A stretch of 64,000 bases of DNA from Leptospira sp. WS39.C2 (GTDB taxonomy: Bacteria; Spirochaetota; Leptospiria; Leptospirales; Leptospiraceae). This document shows, piece after piece, positions 9,071-18,784 of this stretch; position 1 is the stretch's first letter, and every line of letters starts with the position of its first letter. The translations under genes and the position numbers were made by a program. The notes beneath the pieces are model-generated. The model was not told the DNA's origin, did not search any database, and saw nothing but the letters and a program-made list of their open reading frames with translations. The stretch is from contig NZ_CP162142.1 in the NCBI RefSeq assembly GCF_040833965.1, positions 2,629,001-2,693,000 of the forward strand, read 5' to 3'.

Positions 9071-9100
9071 AAAAAATCCTGACCCAATACTTGGGCCAGG
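9071..9100 (-). terminator. Intrinsic terminator of the ceramidase gene
   Basis: The arms 9078-9087 and 9091-9100 pair over 10 bases with one mismatch and a 3-base loop. On the minus strand the GC-rich stem is followed at once by a run of six T. It lies 22 bp after the ceramidase stop codon and insulates the TetR gene downstream. Confidence 0.9.
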
Positions 9101-9122
9101 CGAGGTAATTGTTCAGATATTC

Positions 9123-11285
9123 CTATTGGATTGTAAAATTGTTCGTAACTCCCTGGTAAGCGCTGATGGCACCTGTCCATCCAGATTTCCAATGCCCACG
9201 ATGGCGGATACGGTATGTCCCTTTCGGGTAGGAAGTGGAATCCCAAGTTGTTGTAATTTTTGAATACGCAATTCCATCCCTTTGCCATTTATACGTTGTT
9301 GATGGATCGTTGTCTCGAGCGACCACTGTCCATGCGGATCCGTTTAGGCGTTCCACATCAACAAAACTACTTCCAATCAACATATTGTTTTTAGGATGTG
9401 CTCCCCAAAATACAGCAGATACTTTTGCACCACTAGCGTATGTGGATGCTGGTTGTGTTACAACATTTCCAAAACTTTTGAATAATGGAACATCATCAAA
9501 AACAACTCCTGTTTGGAATGTTGCTTGGAAATTGGTTAAATCTGGAGGGGTTGGCCCACTTGTTACAGGAGTTCCATTTCGTAAAGCGGTTGCAAGTTTA
9601 CCGAACTCTTGTTCATACGCTTTTAAAGTGTTTGGTCCAAATTGAGTTGATGCACCTTCGTATTGTTGTGATGAATATTCTTCTCTTGTTGTAAGATAAG
9701 ATGTATAGGAATTGGAAAGTGCTGCAACGACAGTGTATTCATTTTCCATAATATTTTTCACAAGGGAACGAATCCTTCGTCCAGCCATTGTGGATACTTC
9801 TGCTGGGATTGCGAGTATGGATAGGTTACCAATTTTTACGATTTGGATTGGAATGATGGGAGGTGTCCAAGGATTTCCATCAAAACTAGCTACTCCTGTA
9901 GGAATTAGGACTGGTTTTTCCGCATGACACAACTTATATGATTCACTAACGGAACTTGGCCATAATACTCCGAGTGCTCCACCAAGAAAACTTGCTTTAA
10001 ACGCATCAGCTGTGTTGGAATTCCAATCTAATGAATCTACAGTAGTTCCTTCATCAAAAAAATCGACTGAAACTGCATTGTCTTCCACACTACCCGCAGA
10101 AAAAGAAGCTCCCATCCCCGCAGGGCAAGTAGTTGTACCCACACTACTCACGTATAAATTTGAAAAGTTAACATAAGTATGTCGGAAATCAATCGATCCA
10201 GATACTTGTGTATTTGCAGATTGGTATAAACTGGCTGCTTTTTGGTATTGTTTATTAGCAATGATATTTTGCCTTGAGTAATCATTCACACCATCTGCAG
10301 GTCCCCATAAATTAGGGGTTACATCGCCTGAATTCGATTGGGCAAAAGCACCAACGAAAGTTTGGTTGGCAGTGTAATTTGTACCTTTGCTTTTCTCAAA
10401 TAAATAAGAAGCTAATCCTTTATTATCACCACCGATGAGTTTGTTTGTTGGTCCAACATTGGTAGGATGCACTGCAAACCAGTTCACCATCCCAAGTTCT
10501 CTGCCATCAGCCGCAACTAACTTCAATAAAGTCATCGTTTGGTCTACATTTGATGAATAAAAATTTCGCTCGCTACTTGGATTTTTATCATAGGCTTCTA
10601 CTGATCTGTTTTTACTCGCATCAGTTAATTCCCCTTGGTTGATGTATACATTCCCAGGCACCAAATTTTGGTGTGCTAACTTAATGGATCGATAAATTCC
10701 GTTTACGATCACATCAAAGTTTTCTTTGATAAAACCAGAAGTTGTAGCATTGTATAAAAAATAGTGTGAGTATCCACCAGGACCACTATGTGTATGAGTT
10801 GCAGATAACAAAACGTTTGCTTCTGAATAATATGGAGCTAGTTCAGCGTCTGTTGCAATTTTTTTGCTCACTGCTTGTTTGATTGATTGGAAAATCATTC
10901 CTAAATCGGCACTGACAAATACAACTCGTTTAGAAGCATCACCGATGATGTATGCTCGAGACCAAAGTCGCATATAAATCCCTTCAGTCTTTTGGGCAGA
11001 TTCAGCAAATCCCATCATTCCAACTTCTGCAGCAGGACCAGTAATATCAGAAATACCCACTCCTACTAAATATGGTGAAGAACCAAGACTAGGTGCAACG
11101 GCACGGCTTACTCCAGTTGCAGAACTAAGATCTGATCCTAATTCACTCGTTGGATCATTTTGGCCTAGACCAACTAATCCAAGTATGGCGGGTTGGGACG
11201 ACTTTTTGTCAGAACAGGACAAAACAAAAAGTAGGGTCACTATGGATACACTCAGGCGAACCAAGGTACTTATTTGGGAATTCAT
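9123..11285 (-). CDS. Neutral/alkaline ceramidase, lipoprotein
   Basis: 720 residues. A signal peptide ends in the lipobox FVLSC (Cys24), so the protein should be lipid-anchored and outward-facing or periplasmic. Neutral ceramidases hydrolyse ceramide to sphingosine and fatty acid. The zinc-site segments SATHTHSGPGG and WFAVHPTN are present, as are the late AEVSTMAGRR and EEYSSQQYEGAST segments and a C-terminal immunoglobulin-like domain. In the hexapeptide that carries the nucleophile (GDVSPN in characterised enzymes) this protein has GDVTPN, placing Thr323 at the serine position. It is divergent from an endoglycoceramidase-like gene, suggesting sphingolipid degradation. It is a single-gene unit with its own terminator. 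Confidence 0.9.
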   Translation of the reverse strand: MNSQISTLVRLSVSIVTLLFVLSCSDKKSSQPAILGLVGLGQNDPTSELGSDLSSATGVSRAVAPSLGSSPYLVGVGISDITGPAAEVGMMGFAESAQKTEGIYMRLWSRAYIIGDASKRVVFVSADLGMIFQSIKQAVSKKIATDAELAPYYSEANVLLSATHTHSGPGGYSHYFLYNATTSGFIKENFDVIVNGIYRSIKLAHQNLVPGNVYINQGELTDASKNRSVEAYDKNPSSERNFYSSNVDQTMTLLKLVAADGRELGMVNWFAVHPTNVGPTNKLIGGDNKGLASYLFEKSKGTNYTANQTFVGAFAQSNSGDVTPNLWGPADGVNDYSRQNIIANKQYQKAASLYQSANTQVSGSIDFRHTYVNFSNLYVSSVGTTTCPAGMGASFSAGSVEDNAVSVDFFDEGTTVDSLDWNSNTADAFKASFLGGALGVLWPSSVSESYKLCHAEKPVLIPTGVASFDGNPWTPPIIPIQIVKIGNLSILAIPAEVSTMAGRRIRSLVKNIMENEYTVVAALSNSYTSYLTTREEYSSQQYEGASTQFGPNTLKAYEQEFGKLATALRNGTPVTSGPTPPDLTNFQATFQTGVVFDDVPLFKSFGNVVTQPASTYASGAKVSAVFWGAHPKNNMLIGSSFVDVERLNGSAWTVVARDNDPSTTYKWQRDGIAYSKITTTWDSTSYPKGTYRIRHRGHWKSGWTGAISAYQGVTNNFTIQ

Positions 11286-11586
11286 ATACTCTCTCCGAAT
11301 CTAAATTTCTCATTCTGTTATTTTTCGCATGAACTTACCAAAGGGTTCCCTGGGTCAATTCTGGGACTTAAGTCTAAACGATGTTAAAAATATGGCAAGA
11401 AAATAATCGACATAAGTCGGGTTTTATTTGACCAACGTTCAGAAAAGGTGGTTTGGAGTTGTTCTGGAGATACTTTCTCAAATTCTCTAAAATAAATATG
11501 GTATTATTGTGTCATTTTTTACTCGACAAGTGTCGACTAGTATCAGGGAACTGTCCCCTAATCGCGAAAACGAGAGAGAGGCAAGT
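11286..11586. other. Divergent intergenic region (ceramidase / GH5)
   Basis: These 301 bp must hold the promoters of both sphingolipid-degrading genes. I see no convincing palindrome or terminator in it. The open frame of the GH5 gene extends up to a GTG at 11509, but the ATG at 11587 gives the signal peptide, so the interval is treated as non-coding. Confidence 0.6.
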
Positions 11587-13692
11587 ATGGACAACCCGAA
11601 AAAACCAAGAATCTATGGGAGACAAATTACCAGTTGTATTCTATTCACATTACACCTGTATTGTGCTCCTAACAATGAAGGGCCTAAAAATCTCCTTCCC
11701 TTATTACAAAATTCCCAACATGTATTGGAAGTAAGTTCTGTTAGTACAGGGCAACAAAGGTCAGCATTACAATCTGGAAATATTACCCATGATTTAGGTT
11801 ATATAAACTCATCAGAAGAACGAGAGTTATATGTGAGTAATAAATCATTTGGAAATTTTACTGATGCCATTTGGATAGATGGACTGGGACGTGAAACTTC
11901 CTTTCGTGGGTTCAATGTATCGGGTACTGTGAAATTGGCTGAACATGGATTTAAACCATTCAAAAATGCAAACGATACCGAAGATGCGATGAGGCAATTA
12001 ACGAAAACAACTGGATCCAATATGATTCGGTATACGATTGCTTGGGAAGGTGTCCACCCAGATGTAGACAAAATCGATTATTTGTATTTAGATAACGTCA
12101 TCTCTCAAATTAAAAAAGTCACTTCCAAAAGGATTTATGTACTCTTAGATTACCACCAAGACTTGTTTTCAAGGCATTTATTCAACCAGAATTCTTGGCA
12201 TACAGGAAATGGCGCACCATTATGGATTACAAAAAATGGAAATTATCCAAAAGAGTATTGTGGGTTTGTCTGTGCAAGTTGGAGCCAAAACAATTTAACA
12301 AACGAAGCTATCCGAAGGGCATTTAGAAATTTTTGGAATAATGCCCCAGTTACTACTTCATCCGGTATTCGTTATATGCAGACAGAATACCTTTGGCAAA
12401 TTGAAAAAACAGTCTCTTATATCAAAAACCAATTATCACCTGAAGAGTTTTCTTACATCATCGGCCTTGATCCATTTAATGAACCTGTCGATGGCGGAAT
12501 GGAAGGTCTAACTCCAAAACGTTGGGATAATGAAAAACTTTGGCCGATGTACCAAAAAATTAGAACCATCCTTAACCAAAATGGATGGGCAAACAAATGG
12601 GTATTTGCAGAACCTCTTGTATTTTGGAATACAAACATCGGTTCTGCGATTGCACCTGCTACAGGTGGAGGACATTTAAATGCACCTCCTGGAGAGGGAT
12701 TTGTATTTAATTCACATTTTTATGACGCAGGTAGGATGGGAGTTGATTTAACAGGTATCGACAATGCAACTTATTTTAAATACTTAGATGAAATTCGGAC
12801 AGAAGCAAGGTTTTTAAAAATTCCAATGTTTTTGAGTGAATTTGGGATGTGGTTAAAGGGAACGGGTGCAAAAGACACACCTAGAATGATTAATGCTGTA
12901 TACCAAGCCATGGAAATCTCTGACAAGGGGCAATCGACAAAAACAAGATTTGCCGATTTTTACAATCCAAATGTTTCCGGTACCCAATGGCATTGGGATT
13001 ATTATTATGACCGTCATTCTGAGTATAAAAATGGAAATCCAACAAAACTCATCACTACAAAAGATGCTTGGAATGATGAAGACTTTTCAGTCGTTGGCAA
13101 TTATGGAACCAATATGAATGTAGATCCTTATGTTATCACAAGAGCCTATGTGCGTAAATCACAAGGCCGAATGATGACAAGCCACTACAATGCAATTGGT
13201 TTTGATACTTGGAACAAAATGTTTTCTTGGGCTGCTATCAAACCAGGAAACAACGAAGTGAAATTTTTCGGTGACAAACGATTTCTATTCGTAGTTTGGA
13301 GAGGAAGGTTTTCCAATGCACCTTCCGAATTTTATTTACCACCACATTTTGATCCTACAAAAGTCATTGTGATCACTGAAAAAAAACTCTATTCAGACCA
13401 AATTCCTAATTCACCAGTACACCAACCTAACGAAGTTGTTATCAAAAATGATCCCAATCGTGATTTAGGTTCTGGGAATGTCATGTATCTTTGGGATGAT
13501 TTAGATTTGGATGAAAACCAATCTTCTTCTTACCACTATGCATTAGTTGTGAACAAAGAAAATACTTCGTATCCACTAACAACCTTACAAGAATTACAAA
13601 CAAAATTAAACCAAAGAGTTCTTGTAGAAGGGAAAAGCCCCATTTACCTTATCGGTAAAATGACTTACGGTGGATACCCGAACGAACAGTAA
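11587..13692 (+). CDS. Endoglycoceramidase-like GH5 glycosidase, lipoprotein
   Basis: ATG at 11587 is preferred to the in-frame GTG at 11509 because it starts a signal peptide ending in the lipobox LHLYC and follows a purine-rich site (701 residues). The segments LLDYHQDLFSRH and TGNGAPLW are characteristic of GH5 endoglycoceramidases. The acid/base is expected at Glu299 (DPFNEP) and the nucleophile at Glu418 (FLSEFGMW). A C-terminal beta-sandwich-like domain of about 150 residues follows. Known members cut the bond between oligosaccharide and ceramide, or glucose and ceramide. Pairing with the divergent ceramidase supports this over a plain cellulase activity. It should be surface or periplasmic. 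A long hairpin follows the stop codon. Confidence 0.85.
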   Translation: MDNPKKPRIYGRQITSCILFTLHLYCAPNNEGPKNLLPLLQNSQHVLEVSSVSTGQQRSALQSGNITHDLGYINSSEERELYVSNKSFGNFTDAIWIDGLGRETSFRGFNVSGTVKLAEHGFKPFKNANDTEDAMRQLTKTTGSNMIRYTIAWEGVHPDVDKIDYLYLDNVISQIKKVTSKRIYVLLDYHQDLFSRHLFNQNSWHTGNGAPLWITKNGNYPKEYCGFVCASWSQNNLTNEAIRRAFRNFWNNAPVTTSSGIRYMQTEYLWQIEKTVSYIKNQLSPEEFSYIIGLDPFNEPVDGGMEGLTPKRWDNEKLWPMYQKIRTILNQNGWANKWVFAEPLVFWNTNIGSAIAPATGGGHLNAPPGEGFVFNSHFYDAGRMGVDLTGIDNATYFKYLDEIRTEARFLKIPMFLSEFGMWLKGTGAKDTPRMINAVYQAMEISDKGQSTKTRFADFYNPNVSGTQWHWDYYYDRHSEYKNGNPTKLITTKDAWNDEDFSVVGNYGTNMNVDPYVITRAYVRKSQGRMMTSHYNAIGFDTWNKMFSWAAIKPGNNEVKFFGDKRFLFVVWRGRFSNAPSEFYLPPHFDPTKVIVITEKKLYSDQIPNSPVHQPNEVVIKNDPNRDLGSGNVMYLWDDLDLDENQSSSYHYALVVNKENTSYPLTTLQELQTKLNQRVLVEGKSPIYLIGKMTYGGYPNEQ

Positions 13693-13699
13693 CAGAGAA

Positions 13700-13746
13700 T
13701 TTACCCATCCTTTGTATTTCTATATTTGAAATATGAGATGGGTAAA
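13700..13746. terminator. Hairpin between convergent genes
   Basis: Perfect 10-base arms TTTACCCATC (13700-13709) and GATGGGTAAA (13737-13746) enclose 27 bases that hold a smaller inner stem. There is no long T run on either side, so efficiency is uncertain, but its place between convergent stop codons suggests a two-way terminator. Confidence 0.55.
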
Positions 13747-13766
13747 ATTTCAGACTTTGGAAAAGA

Positions 13767-14597
13767 TTAAGGTGTATGAATATTCCATACGCCTGTTTTT
13801 GCAGTTCTTTTCACATAATCAATAAATTGATTTGGTTTTCGCCCCATTGCCAATTCAAAATCATTACTAACAGATTCGTTCCTACCATCTAATACATTTT
13901 CAAATAAATATTGAATGAGCCAAATGGTATCTTTTGGAAGACCAAATTCACTTAACATGAAAATATAATCTTTTAAAGGAATTTCTTCAAAAATGATTGT
14001 TTCTTCGATCTCTTTTGCGATCATACCAAATGATTCCTCAAATTTGTAGAGCGAAGGTCCTGTCAGTTCATAACGTTTATTTATATGTTGGTCATTTGTA
14101 AGTGCTGCAACGGCAAGGTCTGTTAAGTCTTCCAAATCAACAAAAGGTTCCCTTGTATTAACTTTCGGAAAAATGATCTTCCTTTCCAGAATCTGATTGA
14201 GAAACATACCTTCACTAAAATTTTGCGAAAACCAACTAGAACTTAAAATTGTGTATTCCAATCCAGACTGTTCCACTAACTTTTCACAGGCGATTGCTTC
14301 TGGTTCACCTCGTCCAGACAATAAAACCAATCGTTTTACTTTGTTTTTTTTAGCCAGTTCGATCAATTTTTGAATGTGTTGGATTGATTGTGGAATTGCC
14401 AAGTCAGGTTGGTAGGATATATAAATATGATCCACACCTCTTATCACTTCGTCCCAAGTTTCAGGCATTTCCCAGTCAAAAGATGGAGATTGTGTCCTTG
14501 AACCCAAACGAACAGGGATTTGGTTTTGGATTAGTTTTTTTACGATTCTTGATCCTGTTTTACCACTGGATCCTAAAATTAAATTTAATGGTTTCAT
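13767..14597 (-). CDS. NmrA/NAD(P)H-binding SDR-like protein
   Basis: 276 residues from the ATG at 14597; an ATG at 14603 and a TTG at 14612 are also in frame. The N-terminal nucleotide-binding loop is LILGSSGKTGSR (GxxGxxG). The family (NmrA, atypical SDR) includes NAD(P)H-dependent reductases and redox-sensing regulators; the catalytic YxxxK is not evident. It follows an AraC-type gene by about 26 bp on the same strand, so the two are probably co-transcribed. The substrate is unknown. Confidence 0.83.
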   Translation of the reverse strand: MKPLNLILGSSGKTGSRIVKKLIQNQIPVRLGSRTQSPSFDWEMPETWDEVIRGVDHIYISYQPDLAIPQSIQHIQKLIELAKKNKVKRLVLLSGRGEPEAIACEKLVEQSGLEYTILSSSWFSQNFSEGMFLNQILERKIIFPKVNTREPFVDLEDLTDLAVAALTNDQHINKRYELTGPSLYKFEESFGMIAKEIEETIIFEEIPLKDYIFMLSEFGLPKDTIWLIQYLFENVLDGRNESVSNDFELAMGRKPNQFIDYVKRTAKTGVWNIHTP

Positions 14598-14623
14598 AAC
14601 CATAGAATACAAAACAATTTGAA

Positions 14624-15424
14624 TTAAAAATTGGACAAACCCGACAAAGGATCTTTTTTTTCTCTAAATTGAAACGGTTTTTCTTTGGTGAATGATTTAA
14701 AGTTTCTGATAAAATGAGATTGATCGGCGTATCCATTTCCATACGCGATGTCAGTCAATTTTGATTTTTTGTTTCCATTCAATTCTACTAAACTTGTTTG
14801 GAACCGAATTATTTTTGCAAATTGTTTTGGAGTTAGGCCGACGTAATTTTGAAATTTTCGTTGTAATGTTCGTTCTGACATTTTATATTCATTAGCAATT
14901 TTGAATATTTCACAATTCCCATTGGTATCCAAAATCGACAATAAACATGAATGTAACGTAACATCAGGTTTAAATCCTTTTGCCTTTGTTTGGAGGAATT
15001 GTATGATCGCATCGATTGCCATAGGAGTGGAATGTTGATTGATTGCAGAATGAAATTTAGATTCCAAATTCCATTCGGATTTTTGAATGGTCCAACATGA
15101 ATTTGTGAGTTCCGAAATAGGAATACCAAAAGAAGCTTCTACAAAACTCGGAAACAACTGCACCATAACGAAGAAAAACGGACCATTGATTTTTATCTGG
15201 ATTGGTTCCAATGTTTGCCCATAAATAAAAACAGGATCCATAATTTTAGAAAGATTACCAACAAACACCGTCACAGGCTCATTAGAATGAAAAAAAACAA
15301 TCCCTGGGAAACCATCAGCAAAAAAAGACAATATTTCTTGTTTGTGATCCTTTGATTCAAAGATAACTACATCCTTAGCTATATATTGTAATTCCTTTGG
15401 AATGATTGAATGGGAGATTAACAT
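14624..15424 (-). CDS. AraC-family transcriptional regulator
   Basis: 266 residues. The C-terminal AraC domain (about 155-255) has two helix-turn-helix units, with the segments YKMSERTLQRKF and IAYGNGYADQSHFIRNFKSFT, the second being the family signature. The N-terminal 140 residues resemble the beta-rich sensor half of this AraC subgroup. It precedes the NmrA-like gene and is divergent from a luciferase-like monooxygenase across about 213 bp, both of which are plausible targets. Confidence 0.9.
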   Translation of the reverse strand: MLISHSIIPKELQYIAKDVVIFESKDHKQEILSFFADGFPGIVFFHSNEPVTVFVGNLSKIMDPVFIYGQTLEPIQIKINGPFFFVMVQLFPSFVEASFGIPISELTNSCWTIQKSEWNLESKFHSAINQHSTPMAIDAIIQFLQTKAKGFKPDVTLHSCLLSILDTNGNCEIFKIANEYKMSERTLQRKFQNYVGLTPKQFAKIIRFQTSLVELNGNKKSKLTDIAYGNGYADQSHFIRNFKSFTKEKPFQFREKKDPLSGLSNF

Positions 15425-15637
15425 ATTGATAGTAGTAACATTTATGATAGTTTACAAAAGAAAATCAAATTCTGTCTTAGACGGAAAGATGCCATCAAAC
15501 GATCTGTTTTTATTTTAATTTGTATGTAAAAAAATGCAACTCACATAACATCTGTGTTCCATTTTTCGAACAAATTCTCATTTCAATTTTTTCTACATTT
15601 ACAGATACAATCACTACTAGGGATTGTGATATCAGAC

Positions 15638-16642
15638 GTGGAACTTTCAATCTTAGATTTAGTATTCATCAACCAAGGCCAAACGACAAAAGATGCAATT
15701 CAAAATAGTGTTCAGGTAGCCAAAGCCGCTGAATCATTAGGTTACAATCGAATTTGGATCGCAGAACATCACAACTTCCCCTCAATTGCAAGTGCTGCAA
15801 CTTCTGTTGTTATTGGACATATTGCTGGTCATACAAAGACGATTCGAGTTGGTTCCGGAGGGATTATGTTACCCAATCATTCCCCACTAGTGATTGCAGA
15901 ACAATTTGGAACTTTAGAAAGTTTATACCCAAATCGAATTGATTTGGGACTCGGGCGAGCACCAGGAACTGACCAACTCACCTTACGTGCATTACGTAGA
16001 GATCCAATGGCATCCCAACATTTCCCAGAAGATGTAAAAGAACTTTTAGATTATTTATCATCTGATAAAAAAGAAGGGATGGTGAATGCAATTCCAGGTT
16101 ATGGGACAAATGTTCCCGTATGGATTTTAGGTTCCAGTTTATTTGGAGCACAACTTGCAGCACTGCTCGGTTTGCCTTTTGTTTTTGCTTCTCATTTTGC
16201 TCCTACTTATTTAAAGGATGCGGTATCTATTTACAAAAGACAATTTAGACCGTCTCAATATTTACAATCACCTTATGTGATGATGGCAATGAATATCATT
16301 GCTGCCGATACTGATGAAGAAGCAAATTTTTTATTCACAAGTGTTGAACAATCATTTTTAGGTATACTCAGAAACAAACGAGCCCCCTTCCCTCCGCCAG
16401 TTCAATCTATGGATTCTCTGTGGTCAGAAACAGAAAAACAAATGGCAAACCAAATGTTATCCATTTCAGCTGTTGGATCAGCTAAAACCATTGTGCCTAA
16501 AATAAATCAAATTTTAAGTGAGAACAATGTGGATGAGGTGATGGTAGTTTCTTCCATTTATGATACAACAAAAAGAATTCGTTCATTAGAAATTCTAATG
16601 GGCGTTAAAGAAGAATTAGAAGTTCCAAAAACCCATTCATAA
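15638..16642 (+). CDS. LLM-class flavin-dependent oxidoreductase (MsnO8 type)
   Basis: The frame is open upstream to a GTG at 15554, but homologous proteins begin at the (M)ELSILDLVF segment. The GTG at 15638 is therefore chosen (334 residues); a GTG at 15626 is also possible, and an AGGGA lies at 15619-15623. The segments [30 protein letters not shown] and [13 protein letters not shown] identify the bacterial luciferase-like monooxygenase family, MsnO8 subgroup. These enzymes use reduced FMN and oxygen; the substrate is unknown. It is divergent from the AraC gene. Confidence 0.9.
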   Translation: MELSILDLVFINQGQTTKDAIQNSVQVAKAAESLGYNRIWIAEHHNFPSIASAATSVVIGHIAGHTKTIRVGSGGIMLPNHSPLVIAEQFGTLESLYPNRIDLGLGRAPGTDQLTLRALRRDPMASQHFPEDVKELLDYLSSDKKEGMVNAIPGYGTNVPVWILGSSLFGAQLAALLGLPFVFASHFAPTYLKDAVSIYKRQFRPSQYLQSPYVMMAMNIIAADTDEEANFLFTSVEQSFLGILRNKRAPFPPPVQSMDSLWSETEKQMANQMLSISAVGSAKTIVPKINQILSENNVDEVMVVSSIYDTTKRIRSLEILMGVKEELEVPKTHS

Positions 16643-16704
16643 AGATTTTTTTTGAATTTATTTTTCTAAAAATTCATGCTAAAATACTAATTCAGAGGGA
16701 TTCT

Positions 16705-17757
16705 ATGATTCATCGTATTTGTATTTTGGTGACTAAGTTAATTTTACATTATCCAAGAATTCTTTTTTGTATTTGTATTCTCAGTTTAGGTGCTTGTGAA
16801 CGTGGGTACATTCGTTCCGTTATAAAAGAAAAGTTTCAAAAAAAAATCAGCGAATTACCAGCCCCAATCACATCTACAGATCTTACCAAAGAAATCACAA
16901 ATCCTGGTGATTATGTGTTTTCTGTTTTGCAAAATAATCTCACTCGCTATTATAAAATCCATGTTCCAAAGTTATATAATGGAAGTGTGCCTGTCCCCCT
17001 TTTGTTTGTATTCCATGGTGGTGGAGGTGATATGGAAATCCAATCCAATGAAGAGTATTACCATCAAATTTCTAAATCGGAAAAAAATGGACACATCGTT
17101 GTTTTTCCCAATGGTTATAGTTTGTACAAATCTGGAAAAATTGCAACTTGGAATGCTGGAAACTGTTGTGGTGAGGCAAAAAAGGCAAACATTGATGATA
17201 TAGGATTTGTGAAAGGAATAATTGACCACCTAACTCTGAGAATGAAGATTGATAGAAAAAAAATCTATTCTACAGGTATGTCGAATGGAGCCATGATGTC
17301 ATACCAACTAGCCTGTTCATTGACCGATCATTTTTCAGGAATTACCGCAGTTGCTGGTACCGACAATACAATTGACTGCAAACCCACCAAACCGATTTCA
17401 ATTTTCCATATCCATGCAAAAAATGATGAAAAAGTTTTGTTTTATGGTGGAGCAGGTTCCAGTTTTCCTGATAGAACTCTCATCACAGATTTTGTTTCTG
17501 TTCCCAAAACAATCAGGAAATGGGTATTATTCAACGAATGTAATCAGAATCCTAACATTGTATTACAAAATAGTGAAGTAACTTGTGAAGAGTATTCGGG
17601 TTGTAAGGAGGGAGTTAAGGTGAAACTTTGTGTGACGGAAGATGGCGGTCACTCTTGGCCAGGAGGGAAAAAACCATCCATTTTGTTAGGCGGTAGTTCT
17701 CCTACAAAAGCCATCAGTGCTAATGATGAAATGTGGGATTTTTTCAAATCCCACTAA
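16705..17757 (+). CDS. PHB-depolymerase/feruloyl-esterase-like lipoprotein (LpqC family)
   Basis: 350 residues. A signal peptide ends at LSLGAC with the lipid-bearing Cys31. The alpha/beta-hydrolase has an oxyanion region FVFHGGGGD, the nucleophile elbow GMSNG (Ser193), an Asp region HAKNDEKV and the terminal His in GGHSWPGG. The family includes polyhydroxybutyrate depolymerases, feruloyl and acetylxylan esterases, so an extracytoplasmic esterase is certain only at the class level. The stop codon is 7 bp from the stop of the convergent gene. Confidence 0.88.
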   Translation: MIHRICILVTKLILHYPRILFCICILSLGACERGYIRSVIKEKFQKKISELPAPITSTDLTKEITNPGDYVFSVLQNNLTRYYKIHVPKLYNGSVPVPLLFVFHGGGGDMEIQSNEEYYHQISKSEKNGHIVVFPNGYSLYKSGKIATWNAGNCCGEAKKANIDDIGFVKGIIDHLTLRMKIDRKKIYSTGMSNGAMMSYQLACSLTDHFSGITAVAGTDNTIDCKPTKPISIFHIHAKNDEKVLFYGGAGSSFPDRTLITDFVSVPKTIRKWVLFNECNQNPNIVLQNSEVTCEEYSGCKEGVKVKLCVTEDGGHSWPGGKKPSILLGGSSPTKAISANDEMWDFFKSH

Positions 17758-17764
17758 AAAAGGA

Positions 17765-18475
17765 TTACTTTTCTGTTAAGTAACTCCAAGGAGTTTCTGC
17801 GAAAGATTTTTTTGCATCTTCTTTGAATTCTTTGATTGTTTCTTCATCTTTTTTATGAGAAACAAGTGTTCCTAGTAAGTCAACTGCAACTAATTTTCCA
17901 AACATTCCAGTGTTACTCAACATATTGGGACGGAGAATATTTGCATAATGTTTTTGGATATCATCAGCAGCTTCATAATCTTTGTTTGTATCAATCAAAA
18001 AACTTCCCATGTAAGCAATTTGACCAACACCAACTTTAGTTTTTGATTTTTCAGCAACTTCTGCACTTGTGATAACAGTATAAACAGTTTTTCCACCACC
18101 AGAAGAAGTTGTAACAGTTACGTTACCTGATGTTGTGGAAGATGTTTGTTGAGGTGGTTGTTCTACTTCATATTCCATAGCTACAACTGCGTATTCACCT
18201 GGTTCTACATTTAAGTAATATGTAATACCACGATTAGACCAATTAGATGCGATAGTTGGAGTTTTTACGATAAGTGTTTGGCCTGGATTTACTTTTTTAT
18301 CGATACGGACTACATAAACCCTAGATGCAGATTGGCTTCCTAAAAATTGTTTCACACTCATTTCGACAGCAAGAACAGAACTATCTTTTGCTGCTGGATT
18401 TTGTGAAGGCATTGATTTACAACCAATTACGAAAAGAATTAAAATCGTAAGCGAGATTAATTTATTAAATTTCAT
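17765..18475 (-). CDS. Lipoprotein of unknown function
   Basis: 236 residues. The signal peptide MKFNKLISLTILILFVIGC has a clear lipobox (Cys19). The mature protein has a Ser/Thr/Gly-rich linker (about residues 115-135) inside a beta-rich region and a charged C-terminus. No catalytic motif is visible and no family is recognised. It is expressed alone. Confidence 0.78.
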   Translation of the reverse strand: MKFNKLISLTILILFVIGCKSMPSQNPAAKDSSVLAVEMSVKQFLGSQSASRVYVVRIDKKVNPGQTLIVKTPTIASNWSNRGITYYLNVEPGEYAVVAMEYEVEQPPQQTSSTTSGNVTVTTSSGGGKTVYTVITSAEVAEKSKTKVGVGQIAYMGSFLIDTNKDYEAADDIQKHYANILRPNMLSNTGMFGKLVAVDLLGTLVSHKKDEETIKEFKEDAKKSFAETPWSYLTEK

Positions 18476-18784
18476 TAAAGAACCTTTTTTTACCTTAAGA
18501 ATAATGAGCCAATCTAATCAAATCTTGAAATGTTGTAAATTCAAAAATCTTCTAGTCGTTATACGAAGATAAATTCACACCTTTCTATCAACCATTCAAG
18601 CCTAAGAATTGTTATTATTTTAAGCATTTTGATCTGGCAAATTTCGCTAAACATAGTTTGTTGTTCGTTATTAATACAACTTGAATACTCTTGTTTTCTT
18701 GAAAACAGACTCTTTTCTACTTGGTGAAAATCAACGATACCCACGAATGATGTAAAAGCTTACTCTTTTATCCTTGGTTTTGAT
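18476..18784. other. Divergent intergenic region, 309 bp
   Basis: It holds the promoters of the lipoprotein (minus) and the hybrid kinase (plus). Short open frames here have no ribosome-binding site or coding character. No palindrome or structured RNA was noticed. Confidence 0.5.

Noticed and set aside
9235..9694. Plus-strand ORFs of 136 and 69 residues
   Set aside because: They are shadows of the ceramidase gene's C-terminal domain.
11509..11586. N-terminal extension of the GH5 protein from a GTG start
   Set aside because: It would bury the signal peptide and lipobox behind 26 extra residues; the ATG at 11587 has a better ribosome-binding site.
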